Origin: an uncultured Bacteroidota bacterium
Lineage (GTDB): Bacteria; Bacteroidota; Bacteroidia; 2-12-FULL-35-15
NCBI GenBank assembly: GCA_903881065.1
Contig: CAIRRW010000254.1
Location: forward strand, 1-5,696
Direction of reading: 5' to 3'
DNA: 5,696 nucleotides
Positions 1-5,696 of this stretch are shown here, piece by piece. A model generated the notes under the pieces. It was given only the letters and a program-made list of their open reading frames with translations, searched no databases and was not told the DNA's origin. Position numbers and translations under genes: made by a program. How positions within the stretch are numbered: position 1 is the stretch's first letter; each line of letters opens with the position of its first letter.

Positions 1-611
1 TGTTATGGTTTGGCTGGTATGGTTTCAATTCGGGCAGTGCTTTGGATGTAAATGCTGTTACTGGATTAGCTTTTGTGAATACAGATGTGGCAGCTTCTTT
101 CGCAGCTATCACTTGGCTAGTAATTGAGTGGAGTATGGCAAAGAAACCTAAGTTCGTTGGTTTACTTACCGGTGCTGTTGCCGGCTTGGCAACAATAACG
201 CCTGCTGCAGGTTTTGTTTCGCTTCCATCTGCTGTACTAATTGGCATTGCTGCCGGACTAGTATGTTACGTAGCTGTAAATCTTAAAAACAAAATGGGAT
301 GGGATGATGCACTAGATGTATGGGGAGTACACGGCATCGGCGGATGCTTAGGAACTATTTTGCTTGGAGTATTTGCAAGTAAAGCAATGAATCCGGCAGG
401 TGCTGATGGATTGATGTACGGCGGAGCTCACTTTTTTGCAAAACAGGCAATTGCTGTTATTGTAGCATGTGTTTATGCTTTTGTATTTACCTACCTTATG
501 TTGGCTCTGATAAATAAAATTACTCCTGTAAAAGTTTCCGAATCCGATGAAGATAAAGGATTGGATGAATCAATACATGGTGAAAAAGCCTATGACGAAG
601 GAGTATTGTAG
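1..611 (+). CDS. amt: Ammonium transporter (Amt/AmtB family), 3' part
   Basis: This is the C-terminal part of an ammonium channel/transporter of the inner membrane. The 5' end lies outside the window; the first complete codon is at 3, giving 202 residues before the TAG at 609-611. The reading begins LWFGWYGFNSGSAL, the GWFGFN element of Amt proteins, so the TTG at 42 is an internal codon and not the start. Further family elements are AFVNTDVAA, the EW...KP...LTGAVAGL...ITPAAGFV stretch, and DDALDVWGVHGIGG. The histidine of GVHG (330-332) corresponds to the second pore histidine (His318 in E. coli AmtB). The hydrophobic stretches fit the last four or five membrane helices. The cytoplasmic tail ends GLDESIHGEKAYDEGVL, matching the conserved GLDxxxHGExAY tail that in known Amt proteins couples to PII (GlnK) regulation. 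No PII gene follows; a terminator does. The family assignment is very secure; a PII partner is inferred from the family. Confidence 0.97.
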   Translation, partial: LWFGWYGFNSGSALDVNAVTGLAFVNTDVAASFAAITWLVIEWSMAKKPKFVGLLTGAVAGLATITPAAGFVSLPSAVLIGIAAGLVCYVAVNLKNKMGWDDALDVWGVHGIGGCLGTILLGVFASKAMNPAGADGLMYGGAHFFAKQAIAVIVACVYAFVFTYLMLALINKITPVKVSESDEDKGLDESIHGEKAYDEGVL

Positions 612-631
612 ATAAATAATACCGAATAATT

Positions 632-676
632 AAATCCTGTTCCTGCTGACGACTGTTGCGGAACAGGATTTTTTTT
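632..676 (+). terminator. Intrinsic terminator after amt
   Basis: A perfect 12-bp inverted repeat (AAATCCTGTTCC at 632-643 and GGAACAGGATTT at 660-671) encloses a 16-nt loop and runs straight into an eight-T tract at 669-676. It begins 20 nt after the amt stop codon. There is no matching T tract for the minus strand, so it should act only on rightward transcription. It separates amt from everything downstream. Confidence 0.93.
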
Positions 677-756
677 GTTTAATTGTTGAAGGTTCAATAG
701 AAAAGCGAATTAATTAAGACCTTTTAATCGAAACTATTTTACATTATTTACAAAAC

Positions 757-966
757 TGCAGCCCTAAACCATAAAAGTGCAGCCTTTTGTGATAAAGATG
801 CAGTCTTTTGTCATAAACATGCAGTACTTTTTCATAAACATGCAGTGCTTTTTCATAAACGTGCAGCCTTTTGTTATCAACATGCAGCCCTAAACCGAAA
901 ACATGCAGTCTTTTATCATAAACGTGCAGCACTAAATCAAAAACATGCAATATTGTGTAGAGGAAT
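757..966. repeat. 21-bp tandem repeat array, ten units
   Basis: A TGCAG anchor recurs at 757, 778, 799, 820, 841, 862, 883, 904 and 925, and as TGCAA at 946. The spacing is exactly 21 bp every time. Two unit types are mixed. Units 1, 7 and 9 carry CCCTAAACC or a close variant (CACTAAATC) after TGCAG or inside it. Units 2-6 and 8 carry a T-rich core such as CTTTTGT followed by ATAAAC or ATCAAC. The last unit is degenerate after its anchor. No inverted pairing and no unique spacers are seen, so this is not a CRISPR array. It lies between the amt terminator and the promoter of the secreted-protein gene. The minus strand is open for 77 codons through the array (977-744, TTG start) and would encode heptads like LHVYDKR. 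The plus strand is also open from 728 to 966 but has no start codon. I treat the array as non-coding repeat DNA; a minus-strand heptad peptide is a weaker alternative. Its function is unknown. Confidence 0.9.
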
Positions 967-970
967 TTAG

Positions 971-1030
971 AAAGCAACGGAAAAATGTAAAATTGTTCCG
1001 ATAAATAGACAAAGCAATGGAAAGAAATGT
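971..1030. repeat. Imperfect direct repeat pair in AT-rich spacer
   Basis: AAAGCAACGGAAAAATGT at 971-988 is repeated as AAAGCAATGGAAAGAAATGT at 1011-1030, with one substitution in the first ten bases and a 2-nt length difference in the A-rich part. The two copies are 40 bp apart. This could be a decayed duplication or chance in A-rich DNA. The rest of 989-1160 is AT-rich sequence in which I see no gene, RNA or strong hairpin. Confidence 0.45.
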
Positions 1031-1167
1031 TTTATAAATAAAAACAGAAATCCTTAATACTATTGTTGAAGCGTTAATTGAATAAATGTAGTAACATAAT
1101 GAAAAACAATAATTGCCGATGAATTTTAAATTACATATAAATAATCAAGATTCTCGTTTAATTTCAA

Positions 1168-1194
1168 TTGTTTAGTTTAAATTAACTACCTTTG
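1168..1194 (+). promoter_or_regulatory. Bacteroidota-type promoter for the secreted repeat protein
   Basis: TACCTTTG at 1187-1194 matches the Bacteroidota -7 consensus TAnnTTTG perfectly. A TTG at 1168-1170 lies 16 nt upstream, close to where the -33 element is expected. Transcription would begin roughly at 1200, leaving a short A-rich leader before the ATG at 1218. The -7 match is direct; the -33 assignment is weaker because TTG is short. Confidence 0.72.
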
Positions 1195-1217
1195 TTATCA
1201 ATAAATAATTAGAAAAT

Positions 1218-2840
1218 ATGAAATCAAAATCACTACTCTCTTTTGTTCTTTTTTTCATTGGTTTTACTGTATTAGCTCAGACAAAACAAATACAAAGACC
1301 TCAACCGTTAATACCGAAACAACTTCAGCATATTGTTAATCCTAATTCTAATCCAAAAATAGAAATTTCAAAGAGTGGAAAGGGAAATCATAAGAAACAT
1401 GAATACAAGAATCTATTATCTGGATTACTTGATAGTACCTACACTTGGTCGTGGGATACAACTGCATTAGTATGGAGCAATCCTACAAAAATTATTTATA
1501 TCTATGATGTCAACAGTAATAAAATTTTGGATGTGGAATCTTCCTTTAATTCTCCATTATGGATAAAAACAAGTCGGAATGCTTATACTTATGATGCTAA
1601 CCACAACATGCTTTCAGAGTTAAATCAAAACTGGAATGGTACTGGATGGGATAATGTTACTCAAAGTTATTATACATATACAGCAACCAATATACTGGCA
1701 TCACAGCAAAATCTGAACTGGAATGGTACTTCATGGGATAATAACTACTATTCTGTTTACACCTTTGATTCGCATGGCAACCAATTAACCAACCTTTCTC
1801 AGGCAGGTAGTGGAACCACTTGGGTTAACAGCACTCTAACAGTTTATTCTTATAATGGTACTGATTTATTACTTTCCAAAACTGATGAAAGCTGGGGAGG
1901 TAGTATATGGGACAGTATTGATATGTATACATTTACTTATGATGTTACAAATAACATGACAAATAATTTAATGCAGCTGTGGAGCGGAACAAATTGGGTA
2001 AACAGTCAACAACATACTTATACGTATTCAGGAACAAATCAGACATCTGATATATTTCAAACATGGAACGGCAGTACGTTTGTTAACTCCAATCAATCAT
2101 TATATACATATGATGCGAATAATAATCAATTAACTAATCAAGCTCAAGTATGGAGTGGAACAGTATGGATAAATTCTTCATTGGATACGTTTACATTTGA
2201 TGCCAACAACAACCAAACAAGTGAATTATATCAAACATGGAATGGAGCAGGATATGATGATTCATATCATTATTCATATTCATATGACTCTCATAACAAT
2301 CAAATTAACTGGGTATACCAACTTGCTTCTGGCACTACCCTTCGTAATAATACACAGGGAATAAATACGTTTGATACAAATAATAACCAAACCAATATTC
2401 TCAATCAGGTATGGGATACAACTGCTTCCGGTTGGGTAAATACTACTGAGTCTTTTATGGGGTACAATACTCAAAACAACGAGATAAGCGTTAAAAATCA
2501 GGTATGGAATGGCAGTTCATGGATAAATACTGACTCTACACATTATTACTATCATTTTGATGTAACTACAGGAGTTGCTTCGCATTTTAATAACAGTTCG
2601 GTTTCTGTATTTCCTAATCCATTTTCAAATGAAACATCCATTTTGATTACATCCGAAAATAATAATTTCATACTTAAACTTACTGATGTTCTGGGGAGTG
2701 AACTTTTGAATTTAAATATTAAAGGCAAACAAACTAATATTGAAAGAGGTAATCTTAAAAGTGGAATTTATTTTCTTCAATTATTTTCTGAATCAGATAC
2801 CAAATTGATTTCTACAAATAAGCTTATTATTACAGATTAA
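1218..2840 (+). CDS. Secreted 29-residue-repeat (YD/RHS-like) protein with T9SS sorting domain
   Basis: A 540-residue exported protein of unknown specific role. Residues 1-20 form a typical signal peptide: Lys-rich start, hydrophobic core LLSFVLFFIGFTVLA, probable cleavage before Gln21. Residues 22-75 form a basic, Pro- and Asn-rich linker. Residues 79 to about 448 are a regular repeat whose W-x-G type anchor recurs at 79, 110, 139, 168, 197, 226, 255, 283, 312, 341, 370, 399 and 430. The period is 29 residues, with one 28-residue step and two 31-residue steps. Each unit combines a YTYDxNNNQ-like segment with QxWNGTxWxNS, resembling YD/RHS repeats rich in Tyr, Trp, Asn, Ser and Thr. Residues 462-540 are a type A T9SS sorting tail: VFPNPFSNETSI, then LKLTDVLGSEL, then LKSGIYFLQL and a terminal KLIITD. 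The protein should therefore cross the inner membrane by Sec and the outer membrane by T9SS, ending released or surface-anchored. The ATG follows an A-rich leader and a good promoter. Ligand binding or adhesion is only a guess. Confidence 0.93.
   Translation: MKSKSLLSFVLFFIGFTVLAQTKQIQRPQPLIPKQLQHIVNPNSNPKIEISKSGKGNHKKHEYKNLLSGLLDSTYTWSWDTTALVWSNPTKIIYIYDVNSNKILDVESSFNSPLWIKTSRNAYTYDANHNMLSELNQNWNGTGWDNVTQSYYTYTATNILASQQNLNWNGTSWDNNYYSVYTFDSHGNQLTNLSQAGSGTTWVNSTLTVYSYNGTDLLLSKTDESWGGSIWDSIDMYTFTYDVTNNMTNNLMQLWSGTNWVNSQQHTYTYSGTNQTSDIFQTWNGSTFVNSNQSLYTYDANNNQLTNQAQVWSGTVWINSSLDTFTFDANNNQTSELYQTWNGAGYDDSYHYSYSYDSHNNQINWVYQLASGTTLRNNTQGINTFDTNNNQTNILNQVWDTTASGWVNTTESFMGYNTQNNEISVKNQVWNGSSWINTDSTHYYYHFDVTTGVASHFNNSSVSVFPNPFSNETSILITSENNNFILKLTDVLGSELLNLNIKGKQTNIERGNLKSGIYFLQLFSESDTKLISTNKLIITD
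1452..2561 (+). repeat. Tandem 87-bp coding repeats, about 13 units
   Basis: This is the DNA-level repeat inside the secreted protein gene, 29 codons per unit. Sequence identity survives in places: CTGGAATGGTACT occurs at 1631 and again at 1718, exactly 87 bp apart. Most other units have diverged at the DNA level while keeping the W, Y, D, N and G pattern of the protein. The first and second-to-last units share a two-residue insertion (WDTTALVW at residue 79 and WDTTASGW at residue 399). Confidence 0.85.
2601..2837 (+). other. Type IX secretion C-terminal sorting domain (coding segment)
   Basis: Residues 462-540 of the secreted protein. The opening VxVFPNPF, the central LTDVLGSELLNLNIKG, and LKSGIYFLQL before a Lys-containing last strand are the hallmarks of the Por secretion tail (TIGR04183 type). 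In characterised T9SS cargo this beta-sandwich is recognised by the outer-membrane machinery and then removed. No T9SS machinery gene is in the window. Confidence 0.9.
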
Positions 2841-2842
2841 AA

Positions 2843-3628
2843 TCAAAACTTTTCAAATACACCTAACCCGAATAAAGCGAAGTCATATTTAACGGGGTCT
2901 GTAGCATCCAATTGTTTTAATGTGTCTGTAAGTTCTGTTACTGCTTTCCAATCATTTTGAGTACGGTTCAACAGTTCTAATTTGCGTGCTACATTTCCTG
3001 AATGTATATCCAAAGGACACATCAAATCAGATGAATTAAAGTTATTGTTTACCCATATTCCAAAGTCCACTTTACGTTTATCATTGCGTACCATCCAACG
3101 TAAAAACATACACAAACGCTTTGAAGAAGAGTTTTCAGATGGATTAGAAACATGTTTTGTAGTTCTACCAGGGTGAGATATTGAAAAGAAAACATTCCGA
3201 AAGTTAGTAATTGCCTTTTCACATTTATTTATATCTTTTTTTAAAACACCATTAATAAAAACCTTTTCCAAACCTCCATGATTTATATAAATATTCTGTA
3301 AAGATTTTATAAAGAATTTAATATCCTCACTATTAAAAGTTCGATGAACAAAATTATCGAAGCAGGCTAACTCTCTTGGATTTGCATGAATAATAAAATC
3401 ATGCGGAGTGTTATCCATTAAATTCATCAACTTGTTAGCGTTTTTGATAATGGTAATTCGTTGCCCCCAAGCTATTGTTGCAGAAAGAAATGCTGCAATT
3501 TCTATATCTTCCTTCTTCGAAAATTGATGTGGGATTGAAATAGGATCCGACTCAATAAAATTCAACCGATTATATTTATCCAGCTTTTCATCAAGAAAAT
3601 CTTTTACTTCGAACTTTGATATTTTCAT
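2843..3628 (-). CDS. TIGR02757/DUF2400 family protein, possible HhH-GPD-like fold
   Basis: A 261-residue soluble protein of the conserved uncharacterised family TIGR02757 (DUF2400), complete and of about the usual length. Family landmarks in order are SDPISIPHQF (27-36), EIAAFLSATIAWGQR (43-57), FNSEDI (98-103), SSSKRLCMFLRWMVRND (167-183), VDFGIW (187-192), CPLDIHSGNVARKL (204-217) and DATDPVKYDFALFGLGV (241-257). The PLDIH...AR element resembles the (V/P)DTHVxRV segment of HhH-GPD DNA glycosylases such as endonuclease III, whose Asp is catalytic; Asp207 would be the equivalent. No clear catalytic-lysine hairpin and no iron-sulfur cysteine cluster is seen, so enzymatic activity is unproven. 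The start is the ATG at 3628-3626. The gene is convergent with the secreted protein gene, with only 2 bp between the two stop codons, and divergent from comEC. No signal peptide or membrane segment is seen. The family call is firm; a role in DNA repair or handling is inference. Confidence 0.9.
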   Translation of the reverse strand: MKISKFEVKDFLDEKLDKYNRLNFIESDPISIPHQFSKKEDIEIAAFLSATIAWGQRITIIKNANKLMNLMDNTPHDFIIHANPRELACFDNFVHRTFNSEDIKFFIKSLQNIYINHGGLEKVFINGVLKKDINKCEKAITNFRNVFFSISHPGRTTKHVSNPSENSSSKRLCMFLRWMVRNDKRKVDFGIWVNNNFNSSDLMCPLDIHSGNVARKLELLNRTQNDWKAVTELTDTLKQLDATDPVKYDFALFGLGVFEKF

Positions 3629-3725
3629 GCTTACTGTATTTTAATTGATTCAATAAAAGTAAATATTAATATTACTAAACATTGGATTAGTTTGATTACT
3701 TTAGCAATGAATTAAAAATTAGTTC
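3629..3725. promoter_or_regulatory. Divergent intergenic region, candidate promoters only
   Basis: These 97 bp must hold the start signals for both the DUF2400 gene and comEC unless comEC is transcribed differently. On the minus strand, TACTTTTA (3661-3654) lies 25 nt before the ATG and misses the TAnnTTTG consensus by one base. On the plus strand, TACTTTAG (3697-3704) lies 21 nt before the comEC start and also has one mismatch. Neither has a well-placed -33 element, so both are tentative. A two-codon ATG-AAT-TAA at 3707-3715 is probably meaningless. Confidence 0.35.
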
Positions 3726-5696
3726 TTGAACATATGGGCAAAGTATCCGCTAATACGTTTGATAATTCCTTTTATAGCAGGCATTGTCACTGCTATCTAT
3801 GTCCCTTTTCAATTCCATTTTCTGAATTATATTATTTGTTTTTTAGTTATAATAATTGCTTTAATTACACTTTTCCAAAAACTGAATTCCACAGGTAATA
3901 AATCATGGTTACTAGGTTTTCTTATCATTTTCGCCCTTTATATTACAGCCTATCAAGTTACTATTTTAAAAACAGAAAGATACGCCTCCAATCACTTCTC
4001 CCAATATAACGATAGTACCAATATAGTTTTAGCCCGACTTGTTGACCCATATATCGAGAAAGAAAAAACAGTTAAAGCGGTGATGGAAATTATTGCTGTT
4101 AAACAAATTGATAAATGGGAACATACAAGTGGCAAGGCGATAATTTATTTTAGTAAAGATGCGGAAGCACTTAAATTAAAGTACGGGGATGAACTAATTA
4201 TGAATGCACAATTCAAAGAAATCCCCCCTGTACAAAATCCCGGTGAATTTGATTATAAAACTTTCTTAAAGTTTCACAATGTATATCATCAAACATATAT
4301 AAAAACTGGCAACTGGCTGAATACAGGAATAAATAAGGGTTGGTTTATTTATAGATATGCAAATGAAGTACAGAATAATCTTTTAAAAATTCTTGTTGAT
4401 AACCATTTACAAGGTGATGAGTTAGCTGTTGGTGCAGCAATTTTATTAGGATATAAGGATAAATTGGATGCAGATATAATTCAATCTTATGCAAGCACAG
4501 GCGCTATACATGTATTGATTGTTGCTGGATTACATGTTGGCATTATTTATTTTGTATTAAACTGGTTATTGTTTTTTCTGGAGAAAATCAAATACGGAAC
4601 CTTTATCAAAGCAATAATACTATTATCTCTTGTTTGGTTTTATGCTATGCTTACCGGGCTTGCTCCATCCGTTTTAAGGGCAGCCACTATGTTTAGTTTT
4701 ATAATTGTTGCAAAATCATTTAACAGAAATAGCAATATTTATAATACGTTGGCCGCATCTGCATTCCTTCTTCTTATCATTAATCCATTTATATTAATGG
4801 AAGCAGGGTTTCAACTCTCTTATCTTGCAGTAATTGGCATTGTATATCTTCAGCCTAAAATCAACTCTTTATATAAATCCGATTACAATTTAGTAAATAA
4901 GATTTGGGAACTTACCTGTGTTGCATTGGCAGCACAGATTGCGACATTCCCGTTAGGTCTGCATTATTTTCACCAGTTCCCAAATTATTTCCTGTTATCA
5001 AATGTTATCGTAATACCATTATATACTTTAATAATGTATACAGGAATTTCATTGTTTGCGTTTGCTAAAATATCGTTCGCCGCAAAATATCTATCTCTGG
5101 CTTTTGGAGCAGGAATCAGTGTTCTTAATTCATTTTTAAGATTTATTGAGCAACTTCCACATTCACTCATTCAAGGTATTTCAATTACTGTATTTGAAAC
5201 AATTATCATTTATGGAATAATTATTTTAATGACAGGATATATGGTAAATAAAAAACGCAATTTTTTAATTTATGCTTTAAACTTGATAGTAGTTTTATTG
5301 GGAACAATTACTGTTGAACAGATTAATGAATACCACCAGAAAAAGTTTATTGTTTATAATATTCCTAAAACATCGGCAATAGATTTTTTAAGTGGGAAAA
5401 GCAATATACTCGTTACAGATACTTTATTTGCAAAGGATGAAAAAGGATTATTATATCATGTAAAACATAATTGGTGGGATTGCGGCGTAAATAAAACTAA
5501 AATAACTTCAACTAATATTGAAACTCATACCCTTAGTGTGAAGAATAATTATGTACAGTTTTATAACAATAGAATGGTAATTATTAATAATCAAAATTCA
5601 TTAAAACATGCAGGAAAATTCGATTTACAACCAATGACTATTGATTATTTAATTATTTCTAAAAATCCATCTCTAAAAATTGAAAATATACTTAAA
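3726..5696 (+). CDS. comEC: ComEC/Rec2-type DNA-uptake channel, 3' end cut by window
   Basis: Inner-membrane channel that carries single-stranded DNA into the cell during natural transformation. The 657 codons in the window stay open to the right edge. An in-frame TAG at 3720-3722 and the family-like N-terminus MNIWAKYPLIRLIIPFIAGI point to the TTG at 3726 as start. The ATG at 3734 is out of frame, and the first in-frame ATG is about 120 residues downstream. Membrane helices lie near residues 10-26, 33-50 and 61-76. They are followed by the DUF4131/OB-like extracytoplasmic region with the typical NPGEFDYKTFLKFHNVYHQTYIK (171-193). The competence domain follows: GAAILLGYKDKLD (236-248), GAIHVLIVAGLHVG (259-272, matching SGLHV), LTGLAPSVLRAATM (309-322) and NPFILMEAGFQLSYLAV (353-369). 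After the last helices, residues from about 540 onward form an extracytoplasmic tail in which no HxHxDH metallo-beta-lactamase motif is seen. Comparison with relatives suggests only a few dozen residues are missing. The family call is firm; competence of this organism is inferred. Confidence 0.94.
   Translation, partial: MNIWAKYPLIRLIIPFIAGIVTAIYVPFQFHFLNYIICFLVIIIALITLFQKLNSTGNKSWLLGFLIIFALYITAYQVTILKTERYASNHFSQYNDSTNIVLARLVDPYIEKEKTVKAVMEIIAVKQIDKWEHTSGKAIIYFSKDAEALKLKYGDELIMNAQFKEIPPVQNPGEFDYKTFLKFHNVYHQTYIKTGNWLNTGINKGWFIYRYANEVQNNLLKILVDNHLQGDELAVGAAILLGYKDKLDADIIQSYASTGAIHVLIVAGLHVGIIYFVLNWLLFFLEKIKYGTFIKAIILLSLVWFYAMLTGLAPSVLRAATMFSFIIVAKSFNRNSNIYNTLAASAFLLLIINPFILMEAGFQLSYLAVIGIVYLQPKINSLYKSDYNLVNKIWELTCVALAAQIATFPLGLHYFHQFPNYFLLSNVIVIPLYTLIMYTGISLFAFAKISFAAKYLSLAFGAGISVLNSFLRFIEQLPHSLIQGISITVFETIIIYGIIILMTGYMVNKKRNFLIYALNLIVVLLGTITVEQINEYHQKKFIVYNIPKTSAIDFLSGKSNILVTDTLFAKDEKGLLYHVKHNWWDCGVNKTKITSTNIETHTLSVKNNYVQFYNNRMVIINNQNSLKHAGKFDLQPMTIDYLIISKNPSLKIENILK

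Noticed and set aside
757..966. CRISPR array
   Set aside because: The units are 21 bp without separate unique spacers, the repeats are not palindromic, and no cas gene is present.
744..977. 77-codon minus-strand frame as a real gene
   Set aside because: It lies wholly in the 21-bp repeat, whose length keeps frames open on both strands. It has a TTG start with no recognisable promoter. Recorded as a finding, not as a CDS.
978..1000. Inverted repeat CGGAA ... TTCCG as a terminator or operator
   Set aside because: The stem is only 5 bp with a 13-nt AT-rich loop and no T tract, well within chance.
1030..1047. AT-rich hairpin TGTTTTAT ... ATAAAAACA
   Set aside because: The pairing is imperfect and made of A/T pairs, which is expected by chance in this AT-rich spacer.
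2280..2474. 64-codon minus-strand frame
   Set aside because: It is antisense inside the secreted protein's repeat region and shows no recognisable family features; a shadow of the true frame.
2982..3176. 64-codon plus-strand frame
   Set aside because: It is antisense to the conserved CPLDIH and SSSKRLCMFLRWMVR region of the DUF2400 gene; a shadow frame.
3734..3898. Small plus-strand gene starting at the ATG at 3734
   Set aside because: It overlaps the comEC N-terminus in another frame, ends quickly at a TAA, and its translation resembles nothing known, while the competing frame reads as a family-typical ComEC N-terminus.
4985..5170. 61-codon minus-strand frame
   Set aside because: It is antisense within the comEC competence domain and has no supporting features.

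Overview
The window looks like chromosomal DNA from a member of the Bacteroidota. The DNA is AT-rich, and the gene at 1218-2840 encodes a signal peptide plus a C-terminal tail of the type IX secretion (T9SS, Por) sorting kind. A promoter of the Bacteroidota type (TAnnTTTG) lies just upstream of it. Start codons are preceded by A-rich sequence rather than a Shine-Dalgarno motif. The ComEC and TIGR02757 (DUF2400) proteins read like Bacteroidota versions. Genus or species cannot be named from this sequence.

Layout: (1) 1-611 (+) is the 3' part of an ammonium transporter gene (Amt/AmtB) that enters from the left edge, followed by a strong intrinsic terminator at 632-676. (2) 677-1217 has no convincing gene. 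It holds an exact-period 21-bp tandem array (757-966, ten units), a short degenerate direct repeat (971-1030), AT-rich spacer, and a promoter at 1168-1194. (3) 1218-2840 (+) encodes a 540-residue secreted protein made of about thirteen 29-residue YD/RHS-like repeats and a T9SS sorting tail. (4) 2843-3628 (-) is a TIGR02757/DUF2400 protein, convergent with the previous gene and separated from it by only 2 bp. (5) 3629-3725 is a short divergent intergenic region. (6) 3726-5696 (+) is a ComEC/Rec2-type DNA-uptake channel gene that starts at TTG and runs off the right edge.

The genes do not form one pathway. The Amt gene is a separate unit closed by its own terminator, the secreted repeat protein has its own promoter, and the last two genes are divergent. 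The only functional link that can be suggested is that a putative DNA-acting protein (DUF2400) sits beside a DNA-import channel, and that is inference. The most unusual element is the 21-bp array. Its period equals two helical turns, it lies between a terminator and a promoter, and both strands stay open through it. No complete new multi-gene system is visible.
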